The position numbers and the translations under genes were made by a program. From NCBI RefSeq assembly GCF_000620785.1, contig NZ_JIAI01000002.1, forward strand, positions 1,405,372 through 1,469,371: a DNA stretch of 64,000 nt, in the 5' to 3' direction. Positions 8,385-17,067 of this stretch are shown here, one piece after another. The DNA is from Actinospineispora acaciae DSM 45401. Its GTDB lineage: Bacteria; Actinomycetota; Actinomycetes; Mycobacteriales; Pseudonocardiaceae. Below the pieces are notes generated by a model that was given only the letters and a program-made list of their open reading frames with translations, made no database searches and was not told the DNA's origin. The stretch's first letter is position 1. Each line of letters opens with the position of its first letter.

Positions 8385-9029
8385 TCAGGATCCGCCGGCC
8401 GTCCAGTGGTCGAGGTTCTCCTCGCGGGTGGGCGCGCGGCCGGGTGGGGCGGCTGTGTCGGTGTCAGGGTCGGTGTCGAGCATGCCGTCGAGGGCGAGCT
8501 GGAGGTAGCGATGGGCCAGCTCCCGGTCCCGCGCCGGCTCGCCGAACATCGGCCGGGCGTGCAGCGTGACCACGAGGGCGAGGTCGATGGCGGTCAGCCC
8601 GGGTCGTAGGTAGCCGGCCGCGGCCAGCACCTCGCCCAGGGCCGCGTGGGTGGCGTCCGCCGCGTCCACCAGCTCGGCCTCGGAGGCGACCTGGCCGGCC
8701 AGGCCGAACAGGATGCTGGCCGGCGAGTCCAGGTAGCGGTGCATGAACCGGACGAACCCTTCCGGGCCGCGCCGTACCCGCGGCAGGTACTCCTGGACCA
8801 GCTCGCGCGCCTCGGCCATGCCGGTCAGGCACAGCGACCGCACCAGGTCGTTCTTGCCCCGGTACCTGCGGTAGAGCGAGCCCTGGCCGACGCCGGCACG
8901 GACGGCCACCTCCGACATCGGGGCCCGCGGGTTCCGGGACAACACCTCGGCGGCCGCGATCACGATCTTGCGGTCGTTGTCGGCGGCTTCGGGCTCACGG
9001 CCGCGCAACCCTCGGGCGGTACTGGTCAC
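8385..9029 (-). CDS. TetR-family regulator
   Basis: A 214-residue repressor: HTH near residues 20-65 (VIAAAEVLSRNPRAPMSEVA, then GVGQGSLYRRYRGKNDLVR) with a TetR-like helical ligand domain. Starts at GTG 9027-9029. It diverges from the DHA2 efflux gene at 9112; two identical-architecture palindromes in the 82-bp gap are its likely operators, giving a classic TetR/efflux feedback unit. Confidence 0.9.
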   Translation of the reverse strand: MTSTARGLRGREPEAADNDRKIVIAAAEVLSRNPRAPMSEVAVRAGVGQGSLYRRYRGKNDLVRSLCLTGMAEARELVQEYLPRVRRGPEGFVRFMHRYLDSPASILFGLAGQVASEAELVDAADATHAALGEVLAAAGYLRPGLTAIDLALVVTLHARPMFGEPARDRELAHRYLQLALDGMLDTDPDTDTAAPPGRAPTREENLDHWTAGGS

Positions 9030-9048
9030 GGATCACAGCCTATCCGAA

Positions 9049-9097
9049 CGGACAAGATCTGTCCGATCAGCTACCTTGAGCGGACAGAAGTTGTCCG
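9049..9097. promoter_or_regulatory. Two TetR-type operators CGGACA-N5-TGTCCG
   Basis: Two copies of CGGACA-N5-TGTCCG at 9049-9065 and 9081-9097, spaced 32 bp centre to centre (three helical turns), lie between the divergent TetR and MFS starts. Half-sites are identical. The spacing places repressor dimers on one DNA face. Confidence 0.85.
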
Positions 9098-9111
9098 ATC
9101 GAGGGGAAGTC

Positions 9112-10515
9112 ATGTCCGACAGGATCTCCGGGCGCCGGGCCGGCGCCCTCACGCTGCTGGCCTCGGCGCAGCTCATGTTGGTGATCGACAGTTCGATCGT
9201 GAACGTGGCGTTGCCGTCCATCGAGGCGGACCTGCACATGACGGCCGGGCAGCTGTCCTGGGTGGTGAACGCCTACGTGCTCGCCTTCGGCGGGTTCCTG
9301 CTGTTGGGCGGGCGGCTCGGCGACCTGGTCTCGCGCCGCCGGCTGTTCATGGTCGGCCTCGGGCTGTTCGCGGCCGCGTCGCTGCTCGGCGGGTTCGCCC
9401 AGGCCCCGGCATGGCTGTTCGCCGCGCGCGCCGCTCAGGGGCTCGCCGCCGCGCTGACCTCACCGACCGCGTTGTCGCTGCTCACGACCACGTTCCCGGA
9501 AGGTCAGGGCCGCGGCCGGGCGCTCGGGGTGTGGGGAGCCGCCATCGGCGCGGGCGGTGCCTGCGGGGTCCTGCTGGGCGGGCTGCTGACGAGCTGGCTG
9601 GGTTGGCAGTGGGTGCTGTTCGTCAACGTCCCGGTCGGGCTGGCCGCGATCCTGCTCACGCCCGCGCTGCTGCCCGAGCAGGCCGGGCGGCGCGGGGCGA
9701 CCGGGATCGACCTCCCGGGGGTGGTGGTCGCCACGGGTGGGCTGGCCCTGCTCGTGTTCGGCCTGGTCGACGCGGAGCGCACCGGGTGGCTCACCGCGCC
9801 CACGGTGGGTCGGCTGGCCGGCGCGGTCGCCCTGCTCGCGGTGTTCGTCGTGATCGAGAAGCGGGTGGCCGCGCCGCTGGTGCCGCTCTCGATCTTCCGG
9901 AACAGGCAGCTCAGCGGCGCGAACGCGGTCAACCTGCTGCTGAACATGACCCTGCTGGCGATGTTCTTCTTCATCGCGCTGTACCTGCAGCGGGTGCTCG
10001 GTCTCGGCGCGCTGCTGGCCGGCGTCGCCTACCTGCCCCTGACCGTCACCATCGTCGCGGCGGCACAGCTGGCCGGGCGCGTGATCGGTCGCTTCGGAAC
10101 CCGCACCGCCCTGGCCGGCGGCCTGGTCACGCTCACGGTCGGGCTGGCCTGGTTCGCCGCCATCGACGCGCGCGGCAGCTACCTGGTCGACGTGCTCGGA
10201 CCCTCGCTGCTGTGCGGGGCCGGCATGGGGCTGTCCCTGGTCGCGGTGACGGTCGCGGCGACCTCACGGGTCGAGCCGCGCCACGCCGGGCTCGCCTCCG
10301 GCCTGGTCAACACGACCCAGCAGATCGGCGGCGCGCTGGGCCTGGCCGTCATCGCCGGCGTCGCCACCGCGTACACCACCGGCCCGGGCACCGGCGAGCT
10401 CGTCGCCGGCTTCCGCGCCGGGTTCCTGCTCGCCGCCGCCATCGCCGCTGCCGCCGCCGGACTCGGCCTGGTCGCGCTGCGCGGCCCGGCCGCCGTCGGA
10501 TCGCAACCCACCTAG
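9112..10515 (+). CDS. MFS drug efflux transporter, DHA2 (14-TM) family
   Basis: 467 residues, with the DHA2 opening LMLVIDSSIVNVALPSIEAD, motif A GGRLGDLVSRRRLF, and motif C in the fifth helix (GAAIGAGGACGVLLGGLLT). Proton-driven export of drugs or endogenous metabolites is expected. ATG 9112 is preceded by GAGGGGAAG. The gene diverges from a TetR gene and is probably induced by its own substrate. Confidence 0.92.
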   Translation: MSDRISGRRAGALTLLASAQLMLVIDSSIVNVALPSIEADLHMTAGQLSWVVNAYVLAFGGFLLLGGRLGDLVSRRRLFMVGLGLFAAASLLGGFAQAPAWLFAARAAQGLAAALTSPTALSLLTTTFPEGQGRGRALGVWGAAIGAGGACGVLLGGLLTSWLGWQWVLFVNVPVGLAAILLTPALLPEQAGRRGATGIDLPGVVVATGGLALLVFGLVDAERTGWLTAPTVGRLAGAVALLAVFVVIEKRVAAPLVPLSIFRNRQLSGANAVNLLLNMTLLAMFFFIALYLQRVLGLGALLAGVAYLPLTVTIVAAAQLAGRVIGRFGTRTALAGGLVTLTVGLAWFAAIDARGSYLVDVLGPSLLCGAGMGLSLVAVTVAATSRVEPRHAGLASGLVNTTQQIGGALGLAVIAGVATAYTTGPGTGELVAGFRAGFLLAAAIAAAAAGLGLVALRGPAAVGSQPT

Positions 10516-10613
10516 GGCCTTTCCCGGAAACCGCAACATTGCTTGCTCGCGGGGGGTCGGGCTTCGCATGATCTGTGGTGTTCGAAATGGGCGGTGTCGA
10601 TGAGGAGAATTGC

Positions 10614-11126
10614 ATGACCAGCGGTGCACAGGTGACTTCGGCGCTTCGGCGGCCCACGGTGGTAGCGGCCGATGGCGGTCGACGCGTGGCCTCGGTCGGC
10701 AACATCTACCGATACCTGGCCATTGGCGAGCAGACCAATGACACCTACGCGCTTTTCGAGGTGACTCTGCCCGTCGGCGAGGGCGCGCCCATGCATGTGC
10801 ACAGCCGGGAGGAGGAGGCCTTTTTCATCCTGGAAGGGGAGGTCGCCTTCTACAGCGAGTCGTCGTGCACGCGCGCCACGCCGGGGATGTTCCTCAATTT
10901 CCCGGTGGGGGTGGAGCGCGGTTTCCGCAATGAGACCGACGGCGCCGCGCGGATGTTGGTTCTGGTGGCCCCGGCGGGGTTGGAGGGCATGATGCTCGAG
11001 GACGGCGTCGAGCTGGAGGGACCCGACGACGTCCCGCCGCCCATCGCGACCGAGGCGCGGGAGTGCCCCCTGGCCGCCGCCCGCTACGGCATCACGCTCG
11101 TTCCCGGTGCCCTGCCCGGTGCCTGA
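10614..11126 (+). CDS. Cupin-domain protein
   Basis: A 170-residue single cupin (quercetin-dioxygenase-like fold): motif 1 PMHVHSREEEAFFILEGEVAF with the HxH...E metal ligands, motif 2 FLNFPVGVERGFRNET. ATG 10614 has GAGGAGAA upstream. The end overlaps the start of the Ntn-hydrolase gene by 8-20 bp, so the two are translationally coupled. Likely a metal-dependent isomerase, dioxygenase or sensor within the catabolic operon; the substrate cannot be read. Confidence 0.85.
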   Translation: MTSGAQVTSALRRPTVVAADGGRRVASVGNIYRYLAIGEQTNDTYALFEVTLPVGEGAPMHVHSREEEAFFILEGEVAFYSESSCTRATPGMFLNFPVGVERGFRNETDGAARMLVLVAPAGLEGMMLEDGVELEGPDDVPPPIATEARECPLAAARYGITLVPGALPGA

Positions 11127-12618
11127 GGTCAGCACCGACGGCGGTGTGGTCGTGGCGAACGACCAGCGGGCGGCCGACGCCGGGGCGTTGATGTTGTCTC
11201 GCGGCGGCAACGCCGTGGACGCCGCGGTGGCGACGGCCTTCGCGTTGGCGGTCACCGAGCCGTTCCTCAGCGGCCTCGGCGGTGGGGCGTGGATCGTCGG
11301 ACACCACGGTCCCACCGCCGCGCCCTTCGAGGTCGCCGGCGCGATCACCGCTCCCGCCGCCGCCCGGCCGGACATGTTCGCCCTGGCCGGCAGCGACGAT
11401 CCGGTCGGCTTCTACGGCTGGCCCAAGGTCGTCGACGACGCCAACATCCTCGGCGCGAGGTCGATAGGGGTGCCCGGCGCGGTCGCCGCGCTGTGCCTGG
11501 CCCACCGGCGCCTCGGCGCACTCGACCTGCCCACGATCATGGCCCCCGCGATCTCGCTGGCCGCCGACGGGCACGAGGTGGACTGGTTGGCCTCGGCGTT
11601 GACCACGTCGGCCGCGCCCGAGCTGGCCCGCTTCGAGTCCAGCGCCGAGGTGTTCCTGCCCGGCGGGCTGCCGCTGCGCGGGCCGGTGATGGGCACCGGG
11701 GACCTGCTGCGCCAACCCGCCCTGGCCCGCACCCTCGACGCGATCGCCGCCGGCGGGGCGGCCGCGTTCTACCGAGGCACCGTCGCCGAGCGGCTCGCCG
11801 AGTCCATCCGGGAGCTCGGCGGCATCCTCTCGGCGGCCGACCTGGCCGACTACCGGGCACGGTGGGCCGGCCCGACATCGGTGCGCATCGGCGACGCCGA
11901 GCTGCTCGGCGCGCCGAACACGGGGTTCCCCACCGCCGTCGAGATGCTGCACGCCATGGCCCGCACGCCGCCCGAACAGGACCCGGTCGTCGGCTGGGCG
12001 ACGGCGATGGGCAGCGCGTTCCGGCGCCGGCTCGAGCCCGCCGCGGCGCGCAGCGGGTGCACCTCGCACGTGACGGCCGCCGACTCCGCCGGCACGGTGG
12101 TGTCGCTGACCCAAACTGTGCTGGACCTGTTCGGGTCGCGCTACCTGGAGCCGCGCACCGGGGTGCTGCTCAACGACGGCATGCTGTACTTCGACCCACG
12201 TCCCGGTCGGGCGAACAGCGTGCGTCCCGGGCTGGCCGGGCTCGCCGCGGTCACGCCGATGCTCGTTCGCCGTGCGGGCGAGCCGGTGGCCGCGCTCGGC
12301 GCCTCCGGCGGGCGGCGCATCATCACCGCCGTCGCGCAGGTCACCCACCGGCTGCTGGCCGGCCAGTCGATCACCGACGCCCTGGCGGCCCCGCGCATCC
12401 ACGCGGAGAGCGGGACGGCCTGGGTCGACCCACGCCTGGGCTCGGCCGCGCCGCTGCTGCGCGAGCGTGGCTGGCAGGCGGTTGTCGTCGGCGAGACGCC
12501 CACCACGTTTCCGTACGCGCGGGCCAACGGAATCGACCGCCGGGGCGAGGGATGGCGCGCGGCCGCCGACGCGTTGAAGCCGTACGGACTGGCCACCGAA
12601 GGAGAAGGACGAGAATGA
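11107..12618 (+). CDS. Gamma-glutamyltransferase-family Ntn hydrolase
   Basis: 503 residues. The N-terminal GGNAVDAAVATAFALAVTEP and GLGGGAW are GGT hallmarks. The autocleavage site with nucleophile is GCT319-SH-VT followed by VVSLTQTV; the C-terminal part has NDGMLYFDP and GASGGRR. Shorter than classical secreted GGT and with no signal peptide, so a cytoplasmic amidase or hydrolase acting on a gamma-glutamyl-like or other amide is inferred. Start GTG 11107 (GTG 11119 in frame is the alternative). Ends in an ATGA overlap with the deacetylase. Confidence 0.85.
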   Translation: MPCPVPEVSTDGGVVVANDQRAADAGALMLSRGGNAVDAAVATAFALAVTEPFLSGLGGGAWIVGHHGPTAAPFEVAGAITAPAAARPDMFALAGSDDPVGFYGWPKVVDDANILGARSIGVPGAVAALCLAHRRLGALDLPTIMAPAISLAADGHEVDWLASALTTSAAPELARFESSAEVFLPGGLPLRGPVMGTGDLLRQPALARTLDAIAAGGAAAFYRGTVAERLAESIRELGGILSAADLADYRARWAGPTSVRIGDAELLGAPNTGFPTAVEMLHAMARTPPEQDPVVGWATAMGSAFRRRLEPAAARSGCTSHVTAADSAGTVVSLTQTVLDLFGSRYLEPRTGVLLNDGMLYFDPRPGRANSVRPGLAGLAAVTPMLVRRAGEPVAALGASGGRRIITAVAQVTHRLLAGQSITDALAAPRIHAESGTAWVDPRLGSAAPLLRERGWQAVVVGETPTTFPYARANGIDRRGEGWRAAADALKPYGLATEGEGRE

Positions 12619-13454
12619 CTTTACGCCTACCCGAAGGCAAGCGGCTCGCGGTGAACATCGGTGTCGATTTCGACGCCCAGTGCGCCTTCAACGGGGTGAT
12701 GGGCACGCTCAGCCCGTCCATTCTGTCGCGCGGTGACTTCGATGTCGAAGTGGGCACGCCCCGGCTGCTGGCGCTGTTCGCGAAATACGACATCAACACG
12801 ACCTGGTGCGTGCCGGGCCACACGCTTGTCACGTTTCCCGACGCCGTGCGGCGGGTCCTCGACGGGGGGCACGAGATCGCCGCGCACGGCGCCTATCACG
12901 AGGCCGTCACCGGGCTGAGCGAGGCCGAGGAACGGCGGTTGATGGACCTCCAGCTGACGCAACACGACAAGATCGTCGGGCGGCGACCCCGCGGCTACCG
13001 CTCACCGTCCTGGGACTTCTCGCAGGCCACGCTGGGGATTCTGGAGGAGTACGGGTTCGACTGGGACAGCTCGCTGATGGGCAACGACTTCTTCCCCTAT
13101 CGGCCGCGTCCGGTGGTCACGCACCGGGAGCGCGCCAACGAGTTCGGGCCGCCCAGCCGGGTCCTGGAGCTGCCGGTGTCGTGGTTCATGGACGACTTCC
13201 CGGCGATCGACCACGTGCCCGGCGCGCTGCAGGGGCTGATGTCCACCGACGGGGTCTTCGCGCGCTGGCGCGACACCTTCGACTACGCCTACGCCAACGC
13301 ACCCGGCGGCATGGTCACGCTGACCGTGCACGGCCTGGTCAGCGGCCGCGCCCACGCGATCATGATGCTCGAACGGTTCATCCGGCACGTCGCCGAGCAC
13401 GACGGGATCTGGTTCACCGGCCTCAGCGACATCCACGACCGCTGGCGGGACTAG
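12615..13454 (+). CDS. Polysaccharide deacetylase-family (PuuE-like) hydrolase
   Basis: 279 residues of the NodB/PuuE fold: VNIGVDFDAQ (metal Asp), HEIAAHGAYHE (metal His pair), GYRSPSWDFS, and a late TVHGLVSGR. The lack of a signal peptide and linkage to an amidohydrolase-like gene suggest cytoplasmic removal of an acyl or formyl group, or ring-amide hydrolysis as in PuuE allantoinases, rather than wall modification. Starts by ATGA overlap with the Ntn hydrolase; stop overlaps that of the convergent SDR gene. Confidence 0.85.
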   Translation: MTLRLPEGKRLAVNIGVDFDAQCAFNGVMGTLSPSILSRGDFDVEVGTPRLLALFAKYDINTTWCVPGHTLVTFPDAVRRVLDGGHEIAAHGAYHEAVTGLSEAEERRLMDLQLTQHDKIVGRRPRGYRSPSWDFSQATLGILEEYGFDWDSSLMGNDFFPYRPRPVVTHRERANEFGPPSRVLELPVSWFMDDFPAIDHVPGALQGLMSTDGVFARWRDTFDYAYANAPGGMVTLTVHGLVSGRAHAIMMLERFIRHVAEHDGIWFTGLSDIHDRWRD

Positions 13455-14254
13455 ATCGTCCCCGGGGCCGCCAGGTCGGTGGTGATGCGGTGGTAGGTGC
13501 CGGTGGACACCATGCCGCCGTCGACGACCAACTCGGCCCCGTTGATGTACGACGCCTCGTCGGAGAGCAGGAACGCGATGGTGCCGGCCACCTCCGACGA
13601 GGACGCGGCCCGCCCGGCCGGTACCGCGCGCAGGCTCACGTCCACGAACCGGGGGTCCCCGGAGTTCAGCAGCGGGGTGTCCACCAGCCCGGGGTGCACG
13701 GAGTTCACCCTGATCTTCTTGGCGGCGAACTCCAGCGCGCCCGTCTTCGACACGCCGCGCACGCCCCACTTGCTCGCCGCGTACGCCGCCGAGAAGTAGC
13801 CGAGCATGCCGGCGATGGACGAGACGTTGACGACCGAGGCGCCGCCCGCCCGCTCCAGCGGCCCCGCCAGGTACTTCATGCCGTAGAAGACGCTGGAGAG
13901 GTTCACGCCCAGCACCCGGTTCCAGTCCTCGACGCTGGTGTCCGCGATACCGGCGCGCATGCTGACCCCGGCGTTGTTCACCAGGCCGTGCACGGCACGG
14001 TCGCCGACGGCGTCGACCAGGCGTTCCCACCCGAGCGGGTCCGCGACGTCGAGACGGTGGACGCGGCAGTCGCCGCCGTCGCGCCCGATCTGGTCGGCGA
14101 CGACGTGGGCGGCATCGGTGTCGATGTCGGCGGCCCAGACCGAGGCGCCCTCGGCGGCCAGGCGGACCGAGACGGCGCGGCCCAGCCCGCTGCCCGCACC
14201 GGTGACGACGATCGTGCGGCCCGCGAACCGCTCGGACCTGGGCGTTGTACTCAC
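13451..14254 (-). CDS. SDR-family oxidoreductase
   Basis: A 267-residue classical SDR: TGAGSGLGRA cofactor site, NNAG, catalytic Ser in VVNVSSIAG and YAASK, C-terminal NGAELVVDGGM. GTG 14252-14254 is chosen because GGAG lies about nine bases upstream; the longer frame would overlap the divergent SMP-30 gene. Shares a 140-bp divergent promoter region with that gene, suggesting a sugar-acid or lactone pathway. Confidence 0.88.
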   Translation of the reverse strand: MSTTPRSERFAGRTIVVTGAGSGLGRAVSVRLAAEGASVWAADIDTDAAHVVADQIGRDGGDCRVHRLDVADPLGWERLVDAVGDRAVHGLVNNAGVSMRAGIADTSVEDWNRVLGVNLSSVFYGMKYLAGPLERAGGASVVNVSSIAGMLGYFSAAYAASKWGVRGVSKTGALEFAAKKIRVNSVHPGLVDTPLLNSGDPRFVDVSLRAVPAGRAASSSEVAGTIAFLLSDEASYINGAELVVDGGMVSTGTYHRITTDLAAPGTI

Positions 14255-14394
14255 AGCGGCGAACTCCGTTCGGCGTGGTGTCCCTGGCGAAGGAAGTATC
14301 CGGCCGTCGCCGTCACGTCGCCCGGTGTCGATCGGCCGGGCCGTGGTTCGTATAGGAGACGAGGAGCTCGACCCGATCACACGAGGAGGCATCG

Positions 14395-15246
14395 ATGTCT
14401 GAGCCGAAGGTCCTGCTGGACGGCCTGGGAATCCCCGAGTCGCCACGGTGGCACGAGGACCGGCTGTGGTTCTGCAACTGGATCGACCGCGAGGTCGTGG
14501 CCGTCGACCTGGAGGGCAGGTCCGAGGTCATGGCCACCCGAGAGCCCGACAGCCACCCGATGGGCTACTCGATCGCCTGGCTGCCCGACGGCCGGCTGCT
14601 GGTGACCGGGGACAAGCTGCGGCGCCAGGAGCCCGACGGGTCGCTGGTCGTGCACGCCGAGCAGCGCGCGAACGAGATAGTGGTGGACGGCCGGGGCAAC
14701 ATCTACCTCAACGGCGCGGACTTCAACTTCGTCGCGGGCGCGCCGCCCGAGCCCGGCTACATCAAGCTGGTCACGCCCGACGGCCGACTCCGCCAGGTCG
14801 CCGGCGACATCCAGTTCCCGAACGGAATGGTGATCACCCCCGACGACCGGACACTGATCATCTCCGAGTCGTTCGCCGGATGCCTCACCGCGTTCGACAT
14901 CGACGCCGACGCGGGGCTGTCCCACCGCCGGGTCTTCGCCAAGGGGGTCAGCCCGGACGGCATCTGCCTCGACGCCGAGGGCGCGGTCTGGGTGTCCACC
15001 GGCGTCTCGTCGATCGCCCGCGTCGCCGAGGGCGGCCGCATCCTGCAACGCGTCGAGCTGGGACCGAACCGGGCACCGTTCGCGTTGATGCTCGGCGGCC
15101 CGGACCGGCGGACCCTGTTCATCCTGACCGCCGAGTGGCGGGAGGCCGACGACCACGTCGCCAACCTCGCGCGGCTGACCAACGGCCCCCGCACCGGAGA
15201 GATCCTGACCCTGCCGGTCCGCGTGCCCGGGGTCGGCCGACCATGA
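14395..15246 (+). CDS. SMP-30/gluconolactonase-family lactonase
   Basis: 283 residues, six-bladed propeller of the SMP-30/LRE family. Seen: GIPESPRW with the first metal Glu, the FPNGMVI Asn and the SPDGICLD Asp. Expected to hydrolyse sugar or related lactones with a divalent metal. ATG 14395 follows a GAGGAG. Paired divergently with an SDR that could make the lactone substrate. Confidence 0.88.
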   Translation: MSEPKVLLDGLGIPESPRWHEDRLWFCNWIDREVVAVDLEGRSEVMATREPDSHPMGYSIAWLPDGRLLVTGDKLRRQEPDGSLVVHAEQRANEIVVDGRGNIYLNGADFNFVAGAPPEPGYIKLVTPDGRLRQVAGDIQFPNGMVITPDDRTLIISESFAGCLTAFDIDADAGLSHRRVFAKGVSPDGICLDAEGAVWVSTGVSSIARVAEGGRILQRVELGPNRAPFALMLGGPDRRTLFILTAEWREADDHVANLARLTNGPRTGEILTLPVRVPGVGRP

Positions 15247-15271
15247 CCCGGGGGGCGACCCGGGCGGCGAC

Positions 15272-15287
15272 CCGGGCGGCCGCCCGG
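15272..15287. terminator. GC-rich palindrome after the lactonase gene
   Basis: A perfect 16-bp palindrome (8+8) lies within three near-copies of GGCGACCCGG (15255-15287), 25 bp after the lactonase stop. It could form a hairpin when transcribed, but there is no T run; the repeat may be simple GC slippage. Confidence 0.35.
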
Positions 15288-15369
15288 ACGCGAACCGGCC
15301 GAAAGCACGATCGCGTCCGGCGGCAACCCTCCCTCTGACCGGTGTCGGCGACCGGGCCGGGGACACAGG

Positions 15370-16419
15370 ATGAGCCCCATGCCTGGCGACGATCCCTATC
15401 CCGGACGGCCCCGGCTGGTCGCGCTCGACGTGGTGCGCGGGTTCGCGCTGTGCGGTGTCCTGGTGGCCAACGTCGCGCCGATCGCCAACGTCGACCCCGC
15501 CGCGGTGGTGTCCGCCGCGCGGCCTCCGGGAGGCGCGCTCGACTGGATGCAGCTGTTTGTCGCGCTGCGTTTCTTCCCGATCTTCTCGCTGCTGTTCGGC
15601 ATCGGGTTCTCGCTGCTGCTGACCTCCGCCACACACCGCTGCGCCCGCCCCCGGCTGGTTCTGCTGCGGCGGCTGGTGGTGCTGCTGGCGATCGGCCTGG
15701 CGCACCTGTTCCTGCTGTGGCGGGGCGACATCCTGACCGTCTACGCCGCCGTGGGCCTGCTGGTGCTGCTGCCGTCGACCTGGCTGCCCCGGTGGGTCGT
15801 GGCGGGGCTCGCCGCCGTGCTCCTCACCGCCGCGTTGCTGCTGGACGGTGGCCACTTCGCCATGGTGCCCGGGTTGTTCCTGCTGGGCTCGGCGTTGACC
15901 CGCTACGGCGTGGTCGCCGGGATCGAGCGGTCCACCCGGGCGCCGGCCGTACTGGGCCTCGTGCTCGCGGCCGGTGCGGCGCCCGTGCTGTGGCTGCAGG
16001 CCCAGTTCGAGCGGTCCGGCGACGTGGACGGCTGGGGGTTCAGGCTCTGCTACCCACTGGCCGGGTTGCTGCTGGCGGGGGTGTACGTGTGCGCCCTGCT
16101 GGTGTTGCTCCGCACGCCGTTGCGGGCCGCCCCTCGGGTGCTCTTCGAGCCACTGGGCCGGATGGCGCTGACCAACTACCTGACCGCCACGGTCTTGGTG
16201 TTGGGGGTCGCGGCGGTACACGGCCACCCGGAGCGCTGGTCGACGACGACGGTGCTGGTGATCGCGGGTGCGATCCTGGCCGTCCAGTGGCTGTGGTCCA
16301 CCTGCTGGCTGCGCCACTGTCGCCAGGGTCCGCTGGAGTGGCTGTGGCGGTGGGCCACCTGGGCGCGCCGCCCGCCCCTGCGCCGCGGGCCCGACCACCG
16401 CGTGGCCGTCGCCGGTTAG
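15370..16419 (+). CDS. DUF418-family membrane protein
   Basis: 349 residues, about eight membrane spans. The N-terminal [20 protein letters not shown] and the [10 protein letters not shown] region are DUF418 signatures; the C-terminal [11 protein letters not shown] segment resembles acyltransferase-3/DUF418 ends. Function unknown; possibly acyl transfer or cell-envelope transport. Start ATG 15370; MPGDDPYPG nine bases later is an alternative. No clear operon partner. Confidence 0.85.
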   Translation: MSPMPGDDPYPGRPRLVALDVVRGFALCGVLVANVAPIANVDPAAVVSAARPPGGALDWMQLFVALRFFPIFSLLFGIGFSLLLTSATHRCARPRLVLLRRLVVLLAIGLAHLFLLWRGDILTVYAAVGLLVLLPSTWLPRWVVAGLAAVLLTAALLLDGGHFAMVPGLFLLGSALTRYGVVAGIERSTRAPAVLGLVLAAGAAPVLWLQAQFERSGDVDGWGFRLCYPLAGLLLAGVYVCALLVLLRTPLRAAPRVLFEPLGRMALTNYLTATVLVLGVAAVHGHPERWSTTTVLVIAGAILAVQWLWSTCWLRHCRQGPLEWLWRWATWARRPPLRRGPDHRVAVAG

Positions 16420-16451
16420 GCGGGCGCTTCGGGTCTTCCTTACTTCCCGCA

Positions 16452-16479
16452 TACGGAATCTCCGTAAAAGGTATTGACG
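16452..16479 (+). promoter_or_regulatory. Operator-like palindrome next to a -35-like element
   Basis: A perfect 15-bp palindrome TACGGA-ATC-TCCGTA (16452-16466) stands seven bases before TTGACG (16474-16479). The stretch is AT-rich compared with its surroundings. It would control transcription into the small ORF at 16529. No convincing -10 is seen at ideal spacing; TATGAA at 16500 is 20 bases downstream. Confidence 0.5.
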
Positions 16480-16528
16480 TGTCCGCCCATTTCCCGGACT
16501 ATGAAGATGTTCTACTGAGGAGGAAGTC

Positions 16529-16648
16529 GTGACGGGCACGTTGACGGGTTGGTCGCAGCGCCACCATTTCGGCGCGGCGAGCGATGTCGCGAGCATGACC
16601 GAACGGCAAGGGCAGGAGCTGCTCTGCAGCTCAGGCTCCCCGCCATGA
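16529..16648 (+). CDS. Small ORF, 39 residues, unknown function
   Basis: GTG start preceded by a very strong GAGGAGGAAG (16517-16526). The peptide opens MTGTLTGWSQRHHFGAASDV and ends CSSGSPP; it has one Cys and no signal or membrane segment. It sits between a palindrome-bearing promoter region and a rho-independent terminator, forming a self-contained unit just upstream of the tRNA array. It may be a real peptide, a leader, or the start of a lost gene. Confidence 0.45.
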   Translation: MTGTLTGWSQRHHFGAASDVASMTERQGQELLCSSGSPP

Positions 16649-16671
16649 CGTAGACGAGCGTCATGCCTGGG

Positions 16672-16710
16672 AGCCGCCCATCGGGAGACCGATCGGGCGG
16701 CTTTCTATTT
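16672..16710 (+). terminator. Rho-independent terminator before the tRNA array
   Basis: AGCCGCCC-ATCGG pairs with CCGAT-C-GGGCGGCT (13 bp, one bulged base, GAGA loop) and is followed directly by TTTCTATTT. This is the best intrinsic terminator in the window and isolates the small upstream unit from the tRNA genes. Confidence 0.85.
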
Positions 16711-16735
16711 CGGCATGCTCAAGAAATTCCGAACT

Positions 16736-16804
16736 GTCGGCGAGCAATGGACGCGGAACGGTCTCCAAAACCGTTTCCCGGGGGTTCGAATCCTCCCGCC
16801 GGCG
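16736..16804 (+). tRNA. tRNA-Trp (CCA)
   Basis: Acceptor GTCGGCG/CGCCGGC (one G-U), anticodon stem ACGGT/ACCGT with loop CTCCAAA (anticodon CCA), T arm GGGGG-TTCGAAT-CCTCC. The D arm is short (15 nt between acceptor and anticodon stem) and weakly paired. No encoded CCA end. First member of the array. Confidence 0.8.
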
Positions 16805-16846
16805 CGCTCGGCCACGCACCGAACCGCGGTGCGGGTCAGCCGTCCA

Positions 16847-16874
16847 TTGACAACTCCACAGCGGAGCAGACAAT
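16847..16874 (+). promoter_or_regulatory. Sigma-70-like promoter within the tRNA array
   Basis: A consensus -35 TTGACA (16847-16852), 16 bases, then GACAAT (16869-16874; four of six matches to TATAAT). It points at the tRNA genes from 16993 on. A 7-bp GG-looped hairpin (16953-16968) lies between it and the next tRNA. Confidence 0.5.
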
Positions 16875-16992
16875 GCCCGCACGACGTGACGGACCGCGTT
16901 CACCGCGCCGAGGTCCGCCGGAGGCGGGCATGCCGGCCGCACACCGCCGGGGCACCCGAGGTCGGGTGGGTCCCCGCGGTGGAGCGGACATC

Positions 16993-17065
16993 GGGGTCGT
17001 GGTGAACTCGGCGGACACGTCGGTCTTCCAAACCGAAGCAGTGGGTTCGATGCCCACCGGCCCCT
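16993..17065 (+). tRNA. tRNA-Gly (UCC)
   Basis: Acceptor GGGGTCG/CGGCCCC, anticodon stem TCGGT/ACCGA with loop CTTCCAA (anticodon TCC), T arm GTGGG-TTCGATG-CCCAC. Short D stem GTG/CAC. No encoded CCA. Confidence 0.88.
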
Positions 17066-17067
17066 CA

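Noticed and set aside
15255..15287. GGCGACCCGG tandem copies as a regulatory repeat
   Set aside because: Three imperfect copies in GC-rich DNA are expected from slippage; only the palindrome was kept as a weak terminator.
16829..16882. GTGCGGG/CCCGCAC complementary pair as a further tRNA
   Set aside because: There is no T arm or anticodon arm between the pairs; the segment holds a promoter-like TTGACA instead.
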